Below are positions 41,282 through 52,199 of a stretch of 64,000 nt of DNA, piece by piece. The position numbers and the translations under genes are program-made. Position 1 is the stretch's first letter. Every line of letters starts with the position of its first letter. The DNA is from Toxorhynchites rutilus septentrionalis (taxonomy: Eukaryota > Arthropoda > Insecta > Diptera > Culicidae): the NCBI RefSeq assembly GCF_029784135.1, contig NC_073746.1:258020994-258084993 (forward strand), read 5' to 3'. A model generated the notes under the pieces. The model saw only the letters and a list, made by a program, of their open reading frames with translations, made no database searches and was not told the DNA's origin.

Positions 41282-42557
41282 CGAAAGATATGATTGATGC
41301 AAGGAGGGGCCATGAAACAGTCAATTGCTTAATATAAGACTTCAGAGATGGAAGCAAGGCAGAAATAAGGCTTCTAAGGGGGTCTTGAATATTGAGGGTG
41401 TTTAATATAAAGTCCACAATGTCCGAAAAAGCTATCAATCCTCGATTGGACGCGAATTTTCTATGAGAAGATCGAGGGGCAGCGTTTTTGTTTCTCTCTC
41501 TTCTGGGTAACGGCGTATAATCCTTACTGCAACCAGGAATTGGCTGAGAAGGAGTCTTCGGATTAGTTTTTTTACCATTATCCTTGGAATTAGACAGTCT
41601 TCTGAGGATCATTTTAGCTTTCTTACGGTGCATCATTGGTGAAGAGAGTTTTCTTTTTTGAGAATCATCCTTTGTCGAAGATTCTGGTGCAGCCGTAGTG
41701 TGATCCTCATCAGAATCAGAGTCCAATTCTTGAGTTGACAAAACCGAAAATTGGTTTTCATCATGAGCGGCTGATGCGGCCTTGAGCATTTCAGCATAAG
41801 TCCGCTTGGAGCGTCCTGTGATAGAACGCTTCACTTTATCGGAGTGCTGTTTGTACTTTGGGCACTCCTGTAGTGCGTGAGGATTCTCGCCACAGTGGAT
41901 ACATTTTTCCAATGTTTGTGTACAAGAATCCTCACTGTGTTTTTCACCACATTTACCGCAGCGGAACTTGTTGCCGCAATGGCTGGAAGAATGTCCCAAA
42001 ATTTTACAGATGGTTCAATTATAGACCCGCGGTACAAACAAGCGCACCGGAAAAAAAACACTATCTACTTTCACATAGTTCGGGAGAACACAACCAGCGA
42101 AAGTCACCCGAAACGAGTGTGAAGGCTTATAGACTTTTTGGTTGTCTTCCAAAGATGCTGCATGTAGTTGCCTAACATCCAGAATCTTCACAAGCTCACC
42201 AATTAGGGAGTTTTTAAAACAACCCGATGCTTTTTTCAATTCTTCAACACTCAGACTCGCATCGGAGACTACGCCTTCTATCTCCACATCTCGAGAAGGG
42301 ATGTAAATGTGGTACTCCCTGTTGAAAATCTCGTGGTCAACAATCTTGTTCGCCACATCAAAAGTCGGTGCTTCTACACGCAGTTTGTCCGGTCTCTCTT
42401 TACGTATCAAGACATCCGGATACTTACGCAGCAAATCTCTTGAAATGTCAAGAGTTCTCAACGATTTCTCCTTGGGCCGAAAGAAAACAACCCATGGTGC
42501 CTTTGAGGACTGTTGGTAATAGCGCGTCCGCGCAACAATAGCATCAGCAGACGCCAT
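41274..42557 (-). pseudogene. I-clade ORF1 (Gag-like, CCHC knuckles) with one premature TGA
   Basis: Nucleic-acid-binding ORF1. From ATG 42557 (MASADAIVARTRYYQQ) a Gag-like domain runs to FFPVRLFVPRVYN. TGA at 42017-42015 follows, and then the same frame continues TICKILGHSSSHC. The pattern expected is a knuckle C-x2-C-x4-H-x4-C, and the TGA occupies its first Cys position, one base from TGT or TGC. Further fingers CGKCGEKHSEDSC and CIHCGENPHALQEC are intact. A Ser/Asp-rich and basic tail follows, ending SFDG-stop at 41274. Apart from this codon the frame is open for about 427 codons. It is a young loss of function or, less likely, a recoded stop. Confidence 0.85.
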
Positions 42558-43095
42558 AACGGTTGCGCAAACGGTGCGCAACCGTCTATGAAAAACAAAA
42601 AAAAACTTCCTCACACACACGCACACACACACACACGCGCGCGCAAAAACTCAACTTAAAACTAACTTAGACTTAAAATTAACGTAAACTAAAAAAATAT
42701 TTCAAAACTAAAATTGCTTTCCAAAAAAAAATTCTTCAAAAAAAAAAAATTAATTATAAGTGTCCGAACAACCTTGAACACCCCTATTTAGAGAGCGATA
42801 CAAAGCCGCGCGCTACAAGGTAAACACTATAGCGCGACGGCAAAATCTATTGTTGTACTTCTCTGTTTTGTTGACGGCGTTCAGTGGAACGAATGAACAG
42901 GCCACCGATCCGGGCTTCCCAGAGAGGCGCGTCCTGTTGCTTTTGGTGCAGTTCACTTGCGACGAAAGCAGAAAAAAACCAACTAAAAACCACTTTAGAA
43001 GAAGGAAAAAAACAGCTTCGATTTATTACTAACAGAGCACGAACAATAGACGTCCGGCTCTTACAATTGATCGATGAGGAATCAACTGACTGAGG

Positions 43096-44228
43096 TTTTG
43101 TAAGAGTGGTATAATCTTTTTACATGAAGAAGTTGCGTCAAGTCATGGAAATAATGCGAAATAAATTGTTGCTAGAAAATCATATTTCCTGTATTGTAAT
43201 TATTTAGGAAAAGAGCACAGCACTCAGCAAACATGAAATCGTATAACTTTCGCACATGCTGGTTCACATATAGATTCGTATCAAATCACAATCGTATAAA
43301 ACAGCAATCAATTATCAATCTGGAGCCATAATTTGGGTCCAAAACGTCTAAAACTAATTTGGGTCTAATTAGAGGCGAAAATGTTCAATTATTTGTGTCG
43401 CATTACAGGTCTGTCCAATAAGCTAGATGCCGAATTAGAGGTAACTTACTGTGAATGCCTAGTTATATTCTAAAAGTTCAATGATTAATTTTATCAATAA
43501 CACATAATTTTCTTAAAACTATATTTAAAAGGAACCTGCGAAATGGCCACGGTACTACCTCACCATTGCCGAAGATTGAAAAATGAAAATTTTACTTTCA
43601 GAGCACTAGCTGGAGTTTCCCGACGTTTTTCACTATACAGTGCGACAGCAGATGAAAATTCAATATTTTGTGAATAATCTATTAGAGTTTGGTTGATATT
43701 ACTTGATGGGAAGTGTGCGAAAACTATAATTTTCTCCACACTGTTTCGCAAAGTTATTGATTTTCGGGCGAGGGGTGAGGGATAGAGATGAAAAAAATGA
43801 ACGCCATTGTGGTAGCCATCTGTGGCTAGCTTCCACCTTCATCTTAACATTATATTATTCAAATTATGAACTTCTTTAAAACGTTACTTTGTGTTACCAC
43901 GGGTTACATGTTACTTTAATGCTACGTTGCCTCTTTTTACGTTCCGTTCACGTTGACGACATTGATAATTCGTCTTCCGACTAGTGAGGCGAAAATGGCA
44001 TAGCCTTTTGATGAGAAATCCTTTAATATGAAAATTATGAATGGATTTTTTTCTGTATCGAATATACGAACAGTCTGTTTTGATAATAAAAAAAACAAAT
44101 AAAAATGATTTTATATTATAATGAATAGAGTAAAAATATCCGAAAATTTATAGACAAAATAAATGGTTTTGACTTATTGTGAAGACATTTGATTTTGTGG
44201 AGACTTTTTGAAGACTGAATTATTTATA
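43096..44228. other. No gene recognised; repeats
   Basis: Contains a TACAGTG-family copy (43320-43455: GGAGCCATAATTTGGGTCC, GTCGCATTACAGGTCTGTCC, GAGGTAACTTACTGT) and, at about 43950-44180, a degraded relative of the 440-bp repeat at 3995 and 31005. ORFs are short and unsupported. Confidence 0.45.
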
Positions 44229-44983
44229 ATTGAGGGGCTCAAAATGAAAGGGGTGTAAGTGACATCATCGATTTCTCTACATCGACTCTCTCTTCTGGTG
44301 ATAACTCAGCTGCAAACACATTCCCAGCTGTATTTGACAATGTGGAAGATAGGTCAGAACCTCATCTATCGGGTTCTGTAGCAAACTCAAGTTGGAACGT
44401 TTTTGCAATTAAGTTTTTTTATCCCATTTATTTATTCAAGGCTTTTAAGGCAATCTAGCTGTAACAGAGCCGAATTTTAATCGTGTACATGTCACGTGGT
44501 TATCATATCTATAATTAGCACATTACACAGTTGCCATTCGCCAGTATTCCTTCTATACCATTACATATGGTACATTCACACAGTAGCCATTTAGGCGTAA
44601 GAGTATTCTTTCTGTTCTTCCATTATCCAGTTGGACCGGACAGCGGAGACAGTTGATTGATCATTGTTGAGTTATTTATAGAACAGCAGCCCGATGTATC
44701 TTGCAGAGCAGAGCAGTTGTATGGATGAATCGATCTTATTTCAACCGTGGATCGATCTCCATCGCCGATGATTGTTGCGTGGACGTAGCTATTCTGTAAC
44801 AACACAAAGATGGTCAATGAGGGCCCTGAGTTTTGAATTCACGATCGATCGCTTACTAAGCGAACGCGCAACAAATGTGGCTACGAAGACCCCCTTGCAA
44901 TTAAGTTATCAACTAAAGAAAAAGTTGATGAAGAAAAATCGATCAAATCACTTACACCCCTTTCCTTCTAAGCCCCTCAATTA
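44229..44983. mobile_element. Long-TIR MITE-type element, copy A
   Basis: The left end AATTGAGGGGCTCAAAATGA and the right end complement (AATTGAGGGGCTTAGAAGGA) are inverted, each followed inward by AGGGGTGTAAGTGA and ATCGATTT. A TATAAT-type target is on both sides. There is no coding content. Confidence 0.7.
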
Positions 44984-45359
44984 TTATAATTGCCCAGTCT
45001 ACTTTGTTGTGCAAAATTGGTTCCAACAAATGGTGTCGACAACGGTACCGATATCGTGCCATTTTGCAATGATTCTGTCGACCTACCCTTCGTATTTGAC
45101 AACCACTTATGAGCCAACATTGGGCCAATCTGGCACCGCGTCGACCACACGCAAAACTGCTCGACCCTTATTATGGCTCTGTTTCTTTTCAAGGAAATGA
45201 AAATAAAATGTAATGAAAGAAATACTGTTGATAAAAAATATGTATTTTATTTCTAGAAAAAGCAATTTACACTTAAATACAATTGCAACTTGAAATACAA
45301 TCATCAACTTATCGGTTATTCACTTAGTTTTATAATGTACATCTAAATATATATTCATG

Positions 45360-46224
45360 TTAAAAGTATGTGTAGTATATAATAATATTGATGTGAATGC
45401 CTGCTGTCGGTGGAGCGGTGGAAGGCAATGCGGGATTAACCTGAAAATAAATGAAATAATTAATACGAAAGTACATTATACGTTAGAGATAATAGGAACG
45501 ATAACAAAAACGATTCCTTGGTCTAGAAAAAACCAGAAACAAGGAACCGTTTTTACTATTAGGTCGATTCCGTTCATAACAAAAAAACATGAAAACTATG
45601 CAACAAAAATAAATCATTGTACTCACTTGTATTTACTATGATGCCTGTTGAAGCTGGAGCAATAAAAGGCAATGTGAAATTAACCTGAAATAAAAATAAT
45701 AAATAGTATACATGTGTATAAAATATTCTAGCCTTTAGAAACGATATTATTTTTATTATATTACCGGAATAAATATTCGTTATCAGATAACAAATATTTA
45801 TTCCGGTCACATCCCTGGATACGGGAAAATTATCCGGCACAATTATTTTAATAATTCAACTGTCTCTATGTCTCTGCCGACCAATACAACAGATTTTTCT
45901 GATAGAACAGTGAAATAAACTTACTCACCTGTCCTATCTGTCTACTCTGCAGTTCGGGAGCGTGATCAAGCCAATCTGAAACTAATTAAATTGAGTTTAA
46001 ACTGAAAATAAAAGCAATTTTTAATACTTACAAAAATCGTTTCTCTTTCCAAAAACTGTTGTGTTGTGTTTTGACAGTTCAATGAGGAAAAAAAAGGCTG
46101 CTGTAATAGCGATTCGCTCAATTCGTGTAGTTTTATTGTGATTATAGCAGAAGCTTAGGGCAGTGCTGTCTGCGGGTGGCAAGGCCGGGTAAAATTCCGG
46201 CACTTTTGTAGCATTTTTCGTCAC
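45360..46224 (-). pseudogene. Possible small multi-exon gene or remnant, function unknown
   Basis: On the minus strand four blocks have canonical splice borders and compatible phases. Block 1 ends at 46032 (TTTTT|GTAAGT) and is open from 46224 without an ATG. Block 2 is 45975-45929 (TTTCAG|...|GTGAGT; WLDHAPELQSRQIGQ). Two alternative third blocks are 45684-45627 (VNFTLPFIAPASTG) and 45440-45360 (VNPALPSTAPPTAG, ending TAA). The last two are similar, both begin in phase 0 after TTCAG, and cannot be joined to one another without a stop, so they look like duplicated alternative terminal exons. No family is recognised. MITE copies flank both sides, and the 5' exon may have been lost to copy B. 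Confidence 0.3.
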
Positions 46225-46270
46225 TCGATCGACACTGTGCTTATAACCGCTCGAAAATATAGGAATCTGG

Positions 46271-46400
46271 GTGAGGGGCTTAGAATGAAAGGGGTGTAAG
46301 TAATTTGATCGATTTCTCTACATCGACTCTCTCTTTGGGTCATAACTTAGCTGCAAATACATTCCCAGCTGTATTTACCAATGTGGAAAATAGGTCAGAA
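46271..46400 (+). repeat. Long-TIR MITE, truncated copy B
   Basis: Begins GTGAGGGGCTTAGAATGAAA and follows copy A through ACATTCCCAGCTGTATTTACC before stopping near GGTCAGAAGG. The second arm is absent. Confidence 0.6.
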
Positions 46401-46433
46401 GGAAGGAATTATATAATTATTATAAAATATTAT

Positions 46434-46697
46434 AATTGAGTGGCTCAGTATGCAAGGGGTGTACGTGACTTGATCGATTTCTCTTCATCAACTTTTTATT
46501 TAGTTAATAACTCAACTGCAAAAACGTTCCAATTTAAGTTTGCTATATAATCCGATAGATGAGGTTCTGACCTATCTTCCACATTGTCAAATACAGCTGG
46601 GAATGTATTTGCAGCTAAGTTATGACCAAAAGAGAGAGTCGATGTAGAGAAATCGATCAAATCACTTACACCCCTTTCATTCTAAGCCCCTCAATTA
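46434..46697. mobile_element. Long-TIR MITE, copy C (foldback form)
   Basis: About 264 bp made almost entirely of two inverted arms: the left begins AATTGAGTGGCTCAGTATGC, the right ends GCCCCTCAATT. The right arm matches the left arm of copy A (ATCGATTTCTCTACATCGAC complement) very closely, while its own left arm is more divergent. AT-rich target on both sides. Confidence 0.7.
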
Positions 46698-46993
46698 TAT
46701 AATTATTTATGATTTATAATCGATCAAACATTGTTCAAAATTAAGTTATGAATTTAAGTTTCCCCCAATATGATTGTGAGGACATTGAAGACATTTTCTC
46801 GTACCATGATATTTGCAAAAAACACCTGGCATCCCGGTTGGCATTTAAAACATGGCTGCTTACGATAGGGTTGGGATTGAATTTCTGTTGAGAATGGCAC
46901 ATTAGCGTTACGTGCAAGTTATTTCTTCACTAATCGTTGAAGCAGTTTGTCGTTTTAGTTCTGCGTTCAAAGTTATCCCCAATATTCTTCATC

Positions 46994-47710
46994 ATGAGCC
47001 GCCAACTTCTAGGGTAATTATACTATGAAATATGTTCATGACACTCAACCAAAATTCTATTCAATTGTTAGAGCCGATGCTAGTGATCTGACACAGCAGG
47101 GGTACGAAGATGTGGTGCAATGTCCCTATGAAAAAGCTCATCAGATAATGGCTTTCCGTATGCAAACGCACTTGTATAAGTGCCGTAAAAATCATAAAGA
47201 CTTGAAGTATACTAAATGCCCCTTCAATCAACTTCATGATATACCGGAGCAGGAACTGAAGGTAAACCCAAAACCATTGTGTGGGAAACGTTAATTCCAA
47301 CATTTATTTTGATCTCATATTCAAGATTCACATGGTCAACTGTCCTGACAGAGAGACATTTGATCGATATAAATACTGTATTTCAACTTCATCGGCGGCG
47401 TTTGCCCCCGAAGTGGAATCAAACGCAGTACCATCCGTGCAGCTGACGTATGGTCTGAACGATGAGGACAATGAAACATGGGACTCGGTAAGAATCGTAT
47501 TGCTAAACCTGACTAGTTTTGAAGAAAATCATGACCTCTTCGTAGGGCTACAAAGTGAGGGCTTATAATCCTCGTGCTTACGCAGCTCGTACGAATGTTA
47601 TTCGAAAGGCTACTGGGATGACACCATCCGAGAAGAGAGCCTTCAGAGAGGCAGAACGTCAACGTTTCCATGAGGGCGGTCGCCGTTACAAAGTTCAGCC
47701 ATCAGAATAA
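46994..47710 (+). CDS. GTSF1/Asterix-like CHHC zinc-finger protein, paralogue B
   Basis: Homologue of paralogue A about 10 kb upstream on the same strand. Exons 46994-47013 (MSRQLL), 47072-47261, 47326-47487 and 47546-47710 give 178 residues; the splice sites GG|GTAATT, AAG|GTAAAC and TCG|GTAAGA keep the frame. Finger 1 is [21 protein letters not shown], finger 2 CPFNQLH...HMVNC across the second intron, both with C-x5-H-x9-H-x3-C spacing. The acidic [10 protein letters not shown] segment ends exon 3, and the tail contains [17 protein letters not shown], matched by NVIRKCMGKTPSEKKAF in paralogue A. The two genes share intron positions, so they arose by tandem duplication. Predicted role: piRNA-pathway cofactor, from the family only. 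Confidence 0.9.
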
Positions 47711-47818
47711 ATCTTCATTATTCGGATATCACTGACTGAGATATTTTTAAATTAATAACAGAATAAAGAAATGTTATCGAAATAAGTTTTCAAATATTTT
47801 ATTTAAGAATCGTCAAAT

Positions 47819-48121
47819 TTAATTTGTGTTTTGTAACGCTGATTGTTCCCTCTGCTCTAGTTCCTGTTTCAGTTGTTTGGTGAGCTCAATTTGTTTTTGC
47901 AAAGTATACGTATTTTCAATTTTTCTCTGTTGTTGCCGTTGTATATCTCTCAAAACTCCTTCGTGAAGTTTAGCTCTGTGAAATATAATTCATAAAATTT
48001 CTTAAAAATATTTTTTCAAAATAACTAACCTATCATAATTTTGTTTGAAATGGACATAGCCAATTACGCCTAGGGAGCTTATACAAGCTCCCAGAAAAAC
48101 TACTTTGGATGTTGTAGACAT
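47819..48121 (-). CDS. Pet117: PET117-like cytochrome c oxidase assembly factor
   Basis: 82-residue mitochondrial protein; in yeast and mammals PET117 acts in complex IV assembly with the heme a synthase. Minus strand exon 1 is 48121-48030 (MSTTSKVVFLGACISSLGVI...NYDR) and exon 2 is 47975-47819, joined across GATAG|GTTAGT and CACAG|AGCT. The N-terminus has one hydrophobic segment (residues 7-23) serving as mitochondrial anchor. The rest is a charged Gln-rich helix with LHEGVLRDIQRQQQRKIE and LTKQLKQELEQREQ, which matches the family pattern GVxRDIxRQ and LTEQLE. Length agrees with the family (about 80). It is convergent with GTSF1-like B, the stops being 108 bp apart. Confidence 0.85.
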
Positions 48122-49885
48122 TAAAAGCGAAAATTAACTGTTTACAAAACAATGCTTTTGTTTACTTACAGGTTATAAAACTGCCCACTTGCCGGAGTAA
48201 ATAGAATATTCTATTTACGCTGTCACTTGTCAAAAGACAAACAGATACATTGCTTCAAAATAAATATGATATTTTTCCACCAACCAAGATATATATATAT
48301 ATATAAATCTGACGGGGCCAATTCTAGAAAATGTGGCGAGTGCGATAATGTTTCCCAATTGAAGGTTTTTATGTGTCCTTTACGGCTTTAACGGTGTGCA
48401 CTGAGATGCGTTGTCATGCAGAAATATCACTTTGAAAGCCATGAGTATTGCGCTTAGGGTTTTTGAAACAACGTTATAACAAGTAAATGATTTGCTCCGA
48501 ACGTTTTTCTTCAAATGGAGAGAAAAACGAAGCTGACGAATGCCCCAAATGTTATTTATTCGTCACGAAACTCGACAATGACACTGAATAACCAAATTTT
48601 TTTTTGCAGAATGACACTAAAATATTTCTGTAGTTTAATGTGGAATGAAGAAATGACATGTTAATTCGAAGATATATATAAAACCCTGCTAGCAACATCT
48701 AAAACATTAATCGAACAATTTCAACTGGCATATCTGGTACACATTATACATAAAACCATCCTCATCCATAAACTGATTGGAATTGGGTCATCTGCCTATA
48801 CATTTAGGGCACAGCTTTTCACAGGATGGAGTTAGTTATTTTTTGAGATTGATTCTATCCCGTTTGCGCATAAATTCCATTCCAAATTTGAACCTATTTT
48901 CTATTCTATGTTTTTATTGATAAAAATGCTAGCTTTAGTAATAGTAACGATTTGTAATCAAATAATTTATTTTTCTCCAAAATTTCCTGGGAAACTCTAT
49001 TTGATTTGCATTGTTTTGTTTTTTTTTTCTCTCCCCTTTAATCAATGTAAAGATATCACTTGTGAATCTAATCTCGGGGCTTTTTATTAAAACCGACGTA
49101 AGCAGTTGTTAGAGTTTTCAAAAATTCATACAATAAAATCAAGAGATTCGTTTGAAAAAAAGTATTGGAATTTATCGAAGAAAAGCGAATCTCGGGACAA
49201 GACAGCAGTGGAATAAATGAAAAACGATATGGATATTATGACACTGTTCAAGTTATATAAATGTTGCGTTATATTTCATAGTTTTAACTCGTTCAATTGC
49301 CGATCAAACTGATAGACGTTAGTTAGTCCCCAATTCCTGATGCCGTTAACTTATATGATAAGCAGATTCATCATCCCACTAAGATAAGTTAAATATCGAG
49401 AAAAACTTTTTTTTCGGAATGCTCAAGCCGGCCACAGTTCATCTAAACATCAATGATGGTCTCCCGCTGTTACAGAACACAAAACTTGGGTAGTGCCTGT
49501 CGGCTACAGTGAACCAAATAAAAACAACATTATCGGCAGCACTCTCAGACAAGTCAATCCTTTCATTGTTAAATACAGAGTACTGAGGAGGGGGACGGAA
49601 TGTTACGAAATTCTTGAGAATACTTTTTGATTATAGACGGAAATGTAATATTTAAAAATAAATATTTCAAGTACCCACGTGGACATTATCCAAAACCACT
49701 TTCCTCTCACTGTGGACAAGCATGGACATTTTCGTACCCTCTACCCTTCCTAAAGTTTTTCACGTGATATGTGGACAGCCACTTTTGATTTGAACATTAT
49801 CTGTAATGCAAATGGTCGTATCGTGTTGCAAATTTTTTATAAACAACGTATTGTGTTTTGTTTATAAACAGAACACAATAGACAT
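48122..49885. other. No gene recognised; upstream of PET117-like gene
   Basis: Includes the PET117-like 5' flank, a (TA)n run at 48290-48305 and AT-rich sequence with incidental ORFs. Confidence 0.45.
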
Positions 49886-49889
49886 ACAG

Positions 49890-50030
49890 TGACTCAAACT
49901 CGTAATCGTACTCCACCATGCAGATCTCTTTTCCCTTCTTTTGGAAGTCGAAAACAAGCTTTCGGGACATTCTATTTAGAAAAAGTCATAGTATCATATG
50001 AGAGTTAAAAGGTTTGCTGTCTGTTTACAG
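49890..50030. repeat. Repeat that represents the empty site of the 54-kb TIR element
   Basis: ACAGTGACTCAAACTCG, TACTCCACCATGC, TTCCCTTCTTTTGGAAGTCG, AAAACAAGCTTTCGG and ATTCTATTTAGAAAAAGTCAT occur here without interruption. The same sequence in reverse at 54060-54720 is split by an insertion. Confidence 0.6.
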
Positions 50031-50391
50031 AATAATTGAATTCCATCATTAGTATAGCAAAACTTGAATCCTTGATTCCATCCCATTTTGTTGACATTTT
50101 GCTTCATTTTCCTTCAGGATGTTCAAGTAAACATTCTGATCCAATTCACCATCGATAAAAACCAATTTGCCCATACCTGCAACCTCATACCATGCCTCTA
50201 CCACCACCGTGTTTAAACGTTGCTTTCAGATTTTTTTTATGTTTAATTCATCGTTGGCTTGCTCCATACGTAACGACAACCATCGGAGCCAAAAATATCA
50301 AATTTGGACACATCTACGGAAATAACATTCTACCAGTAAAACATTAATGTGTTTCATGCTAGTTGGAAAAATCAAATTGGAGTTACTGATT

Positions 50392-50560
50392 TTTTTGACG
50401 TAGGATTACGTCTTTTGGGAACATATTGGGGTACAAATTGAAAATCGAAAATCGAGCACATCGTGCAAATTGTCCAATTTCAAACGCTTATTGCTCAGTC
50501 ATTTCATAATAGATTGATGAAATGTTTGCGTCAAACGAACTCGGCACTCCATAACAATTT
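50392..50560. repeat. Single TTTTTGACGTAGGA-type element end
   Basis: TTTTTGACGTAGGATTACG then GGGAACATATTGGGGTA and, about 80 bp later, CAAACGCTTATTGCTCAG. The same order occurs in the right end of the histone-bearing element (29299 reading down). No partner end was seen nearby. Confidence 0.45.
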
Positions 50561-51190
50561 TTTACATTGAATAAAATAATACATGTCATGGAACTAACAA
50601 TCGAACAATTGAAAAATCTTAACCCCTATCCTAACGGAAATACCCACTTCAGATTGACGACACATGCGGCGGTAACGACATATTATTGATAAGTTTTTAC
50701 CTGTAGTTACGAGATATTTGCATCAATCGATCTGAGCACAAAAATTCATCACAATGAATAAAATAATATATTATATGAAACGAACTATCAAACAATCAAA
50801 AAATCTCCAAACGGAAATACCTCGTTCTGATTGGTCGAAATTGAAGATACGGAGAAACCGACAGTGCAAATACATCAAAGTAGAGGCAACTTTTGTTCCC
50901 ACCGAAATGTGTTCTCTAAAAGAGACATCAAAACCAAGGTGGCCCGGGGAAATCGCATTGTAAATATATGCAAGTCGGGAGCATTTTTATGTTGCAAGTA
51001 AGGTTAGTTATACGATTAATTCTAGCAAATAAAATTTAAATTTGGAACTTTAATGTGGGTTGCTTCGTGAAATTTCATATCAATGACCGATCGTGTATTG
51101 TGAAAAATTTAGCAAAAATGTAAGTGTAAAATTGTATATGGTAGCAGTTGTGTTAAAATGACTTGAAATATAAAACGATTTTTTTAAATT
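50540..51190 (+). repeat. Dispersed repeat, inverse copy of 3335-3790
   Basis: Shares GAATAAAATAATATATTATATG, TCTGATTGGTCGAAATT, TGGGTTGCTTCGTGAAATTT and ATGGTAGCAGTTGTGTTAAAATG with the reverse of the first copy, in the same order. Confidence 0.55.
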
Positions 51191-51349
51191 TTCATAAATA
51201 AAAACCATGGTGTGTTCCCGCTCGAGAACGGGTCGTCCGGTTTAAGCTGTCTGTTTTGTTGTGTTCATTTTCACCCAAGAAAAGGCGGCGAGAAAAAATG
51301 GAAAAGTGAAGAAATACTCGAAAAAGTGATTTCCCATATGCTCTACATA

Positions 51350-52060
51350 TCGTGTTAGGTGTTGTTAGTCCAATAAAAATTCACATTGGGTTGAATAAAA
51401 GGTTGAATAAACTCTCGGAAAGTACAAATTATAAAAAAAATTACCTTTTCCATTTCAAATATGTTTTCTCTATAATACATCCACGTTTTTCGACTAAGTT
51501 CATGGGTCCAATCGCAAAATTGCTCATTGACTGATCTTCTAATCTACCCTTGAAAATTACCTTTTACAATAAAATTCCTAGTACTTATACCAAAACTCAG
51601 ACTATTTTCAGACACAATTCTCGTTCAAGATTTTTCAACTACTTGCAAATACCATGGTTCTCCGTTACATGGAATAAATGTTTGAATAAAAACAGCCCTA
51701 AATCGGACATGCCCTTTCTCGAGGTTTACTATTATCAACACATTCGGCGACCCATTTTTATTTATATAGATAGAAGTGCGTTTTATCGCATTAAAATCCA
51801 TTTCCATTTTTGAGCGAAGATCAATTTCGTTAGCGCAAACATCAAATGGACTAAAAACGCTTGTCAATATGTAATTGTAGAACATATGCGAATTGAATTT
51901 TCCGAATTTTCCCATTTTCCTGCAGAGTTTTCCGAAAAATTTCAATTGCCATGTTTAGTTGAAATATATGTATTATTTTTATGGGACCCCCTCTCCATTC
52001 TAGAAGAGGAAGGGGTGTCATACCTGTAGTGTCTGTGGTATCAGACGTGACAATGAAGTG
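51350..52060. repeat. CTAGCTGACCC-family body, copy 2
   Basis: Parallel to 59160-60497 plus 62536-62640 once two insertions there are removed: GACACAATTCTCGTTC, TTTATTTATATAGATAGAAG, CAAATGGACTAA, AATTGTAGAACATATGCGAA, AGAGTTTTCCGAAAAA and the polymorphic CCCCTCTCC tract. It therefore serves as the empty-site reference for both insertions in the EDRF1 intron. Confidence 0.6.
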
Positions 52061-52199
52061 TACATCTTATAATATCTGTTATATCAGAAGAGACAACGAA
52101 GTGTAAATTTCACAAATACAAGAATAACATGTAAACGAGAGAAAATGAATAAATGAATCAGGTAAGAACAGACAAGCAAGTTCAAGATCTCAGGACTGA
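52061..52199. other. Short spacer, nothing recognised
   Basis: Contains a degraded direct repeat of GTATCAGACGTGACAATGAAGTGTA and TATCAGAAGAGACAACGAAG. Confidence 0.4.

Larger units (their letters stand above)
37241..43086 (-). mobile_element. I-clade LINE, nearly full-length
   Basis: About 5.85 kb on the minus strand with a 9-bp duplication TGACTGAGG at both ends (37232-37240 and 43087-43095) and a poly(A) tail (T run from 37241). It carries ORF1 (42557-41274) and ORF2 (41281-37604), overlapping by the eight bases ATGGATAA. A (CA)n/(CG)n run lies at 42611-42647 in the 5' UTR. Only one inactivating change was seen (a TGA in ORF1). Its clade resembles MosquI-type elements of Aedes; the family name is an inference. 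Confidence 0.88.

Noticed and set aside
41274..42632. Two separate ORF1 genes in the LINE at 42 kb
   Set aside because: Both parts are in the same frame and complete one zinc knuckle across the TGA, so they are one gene.
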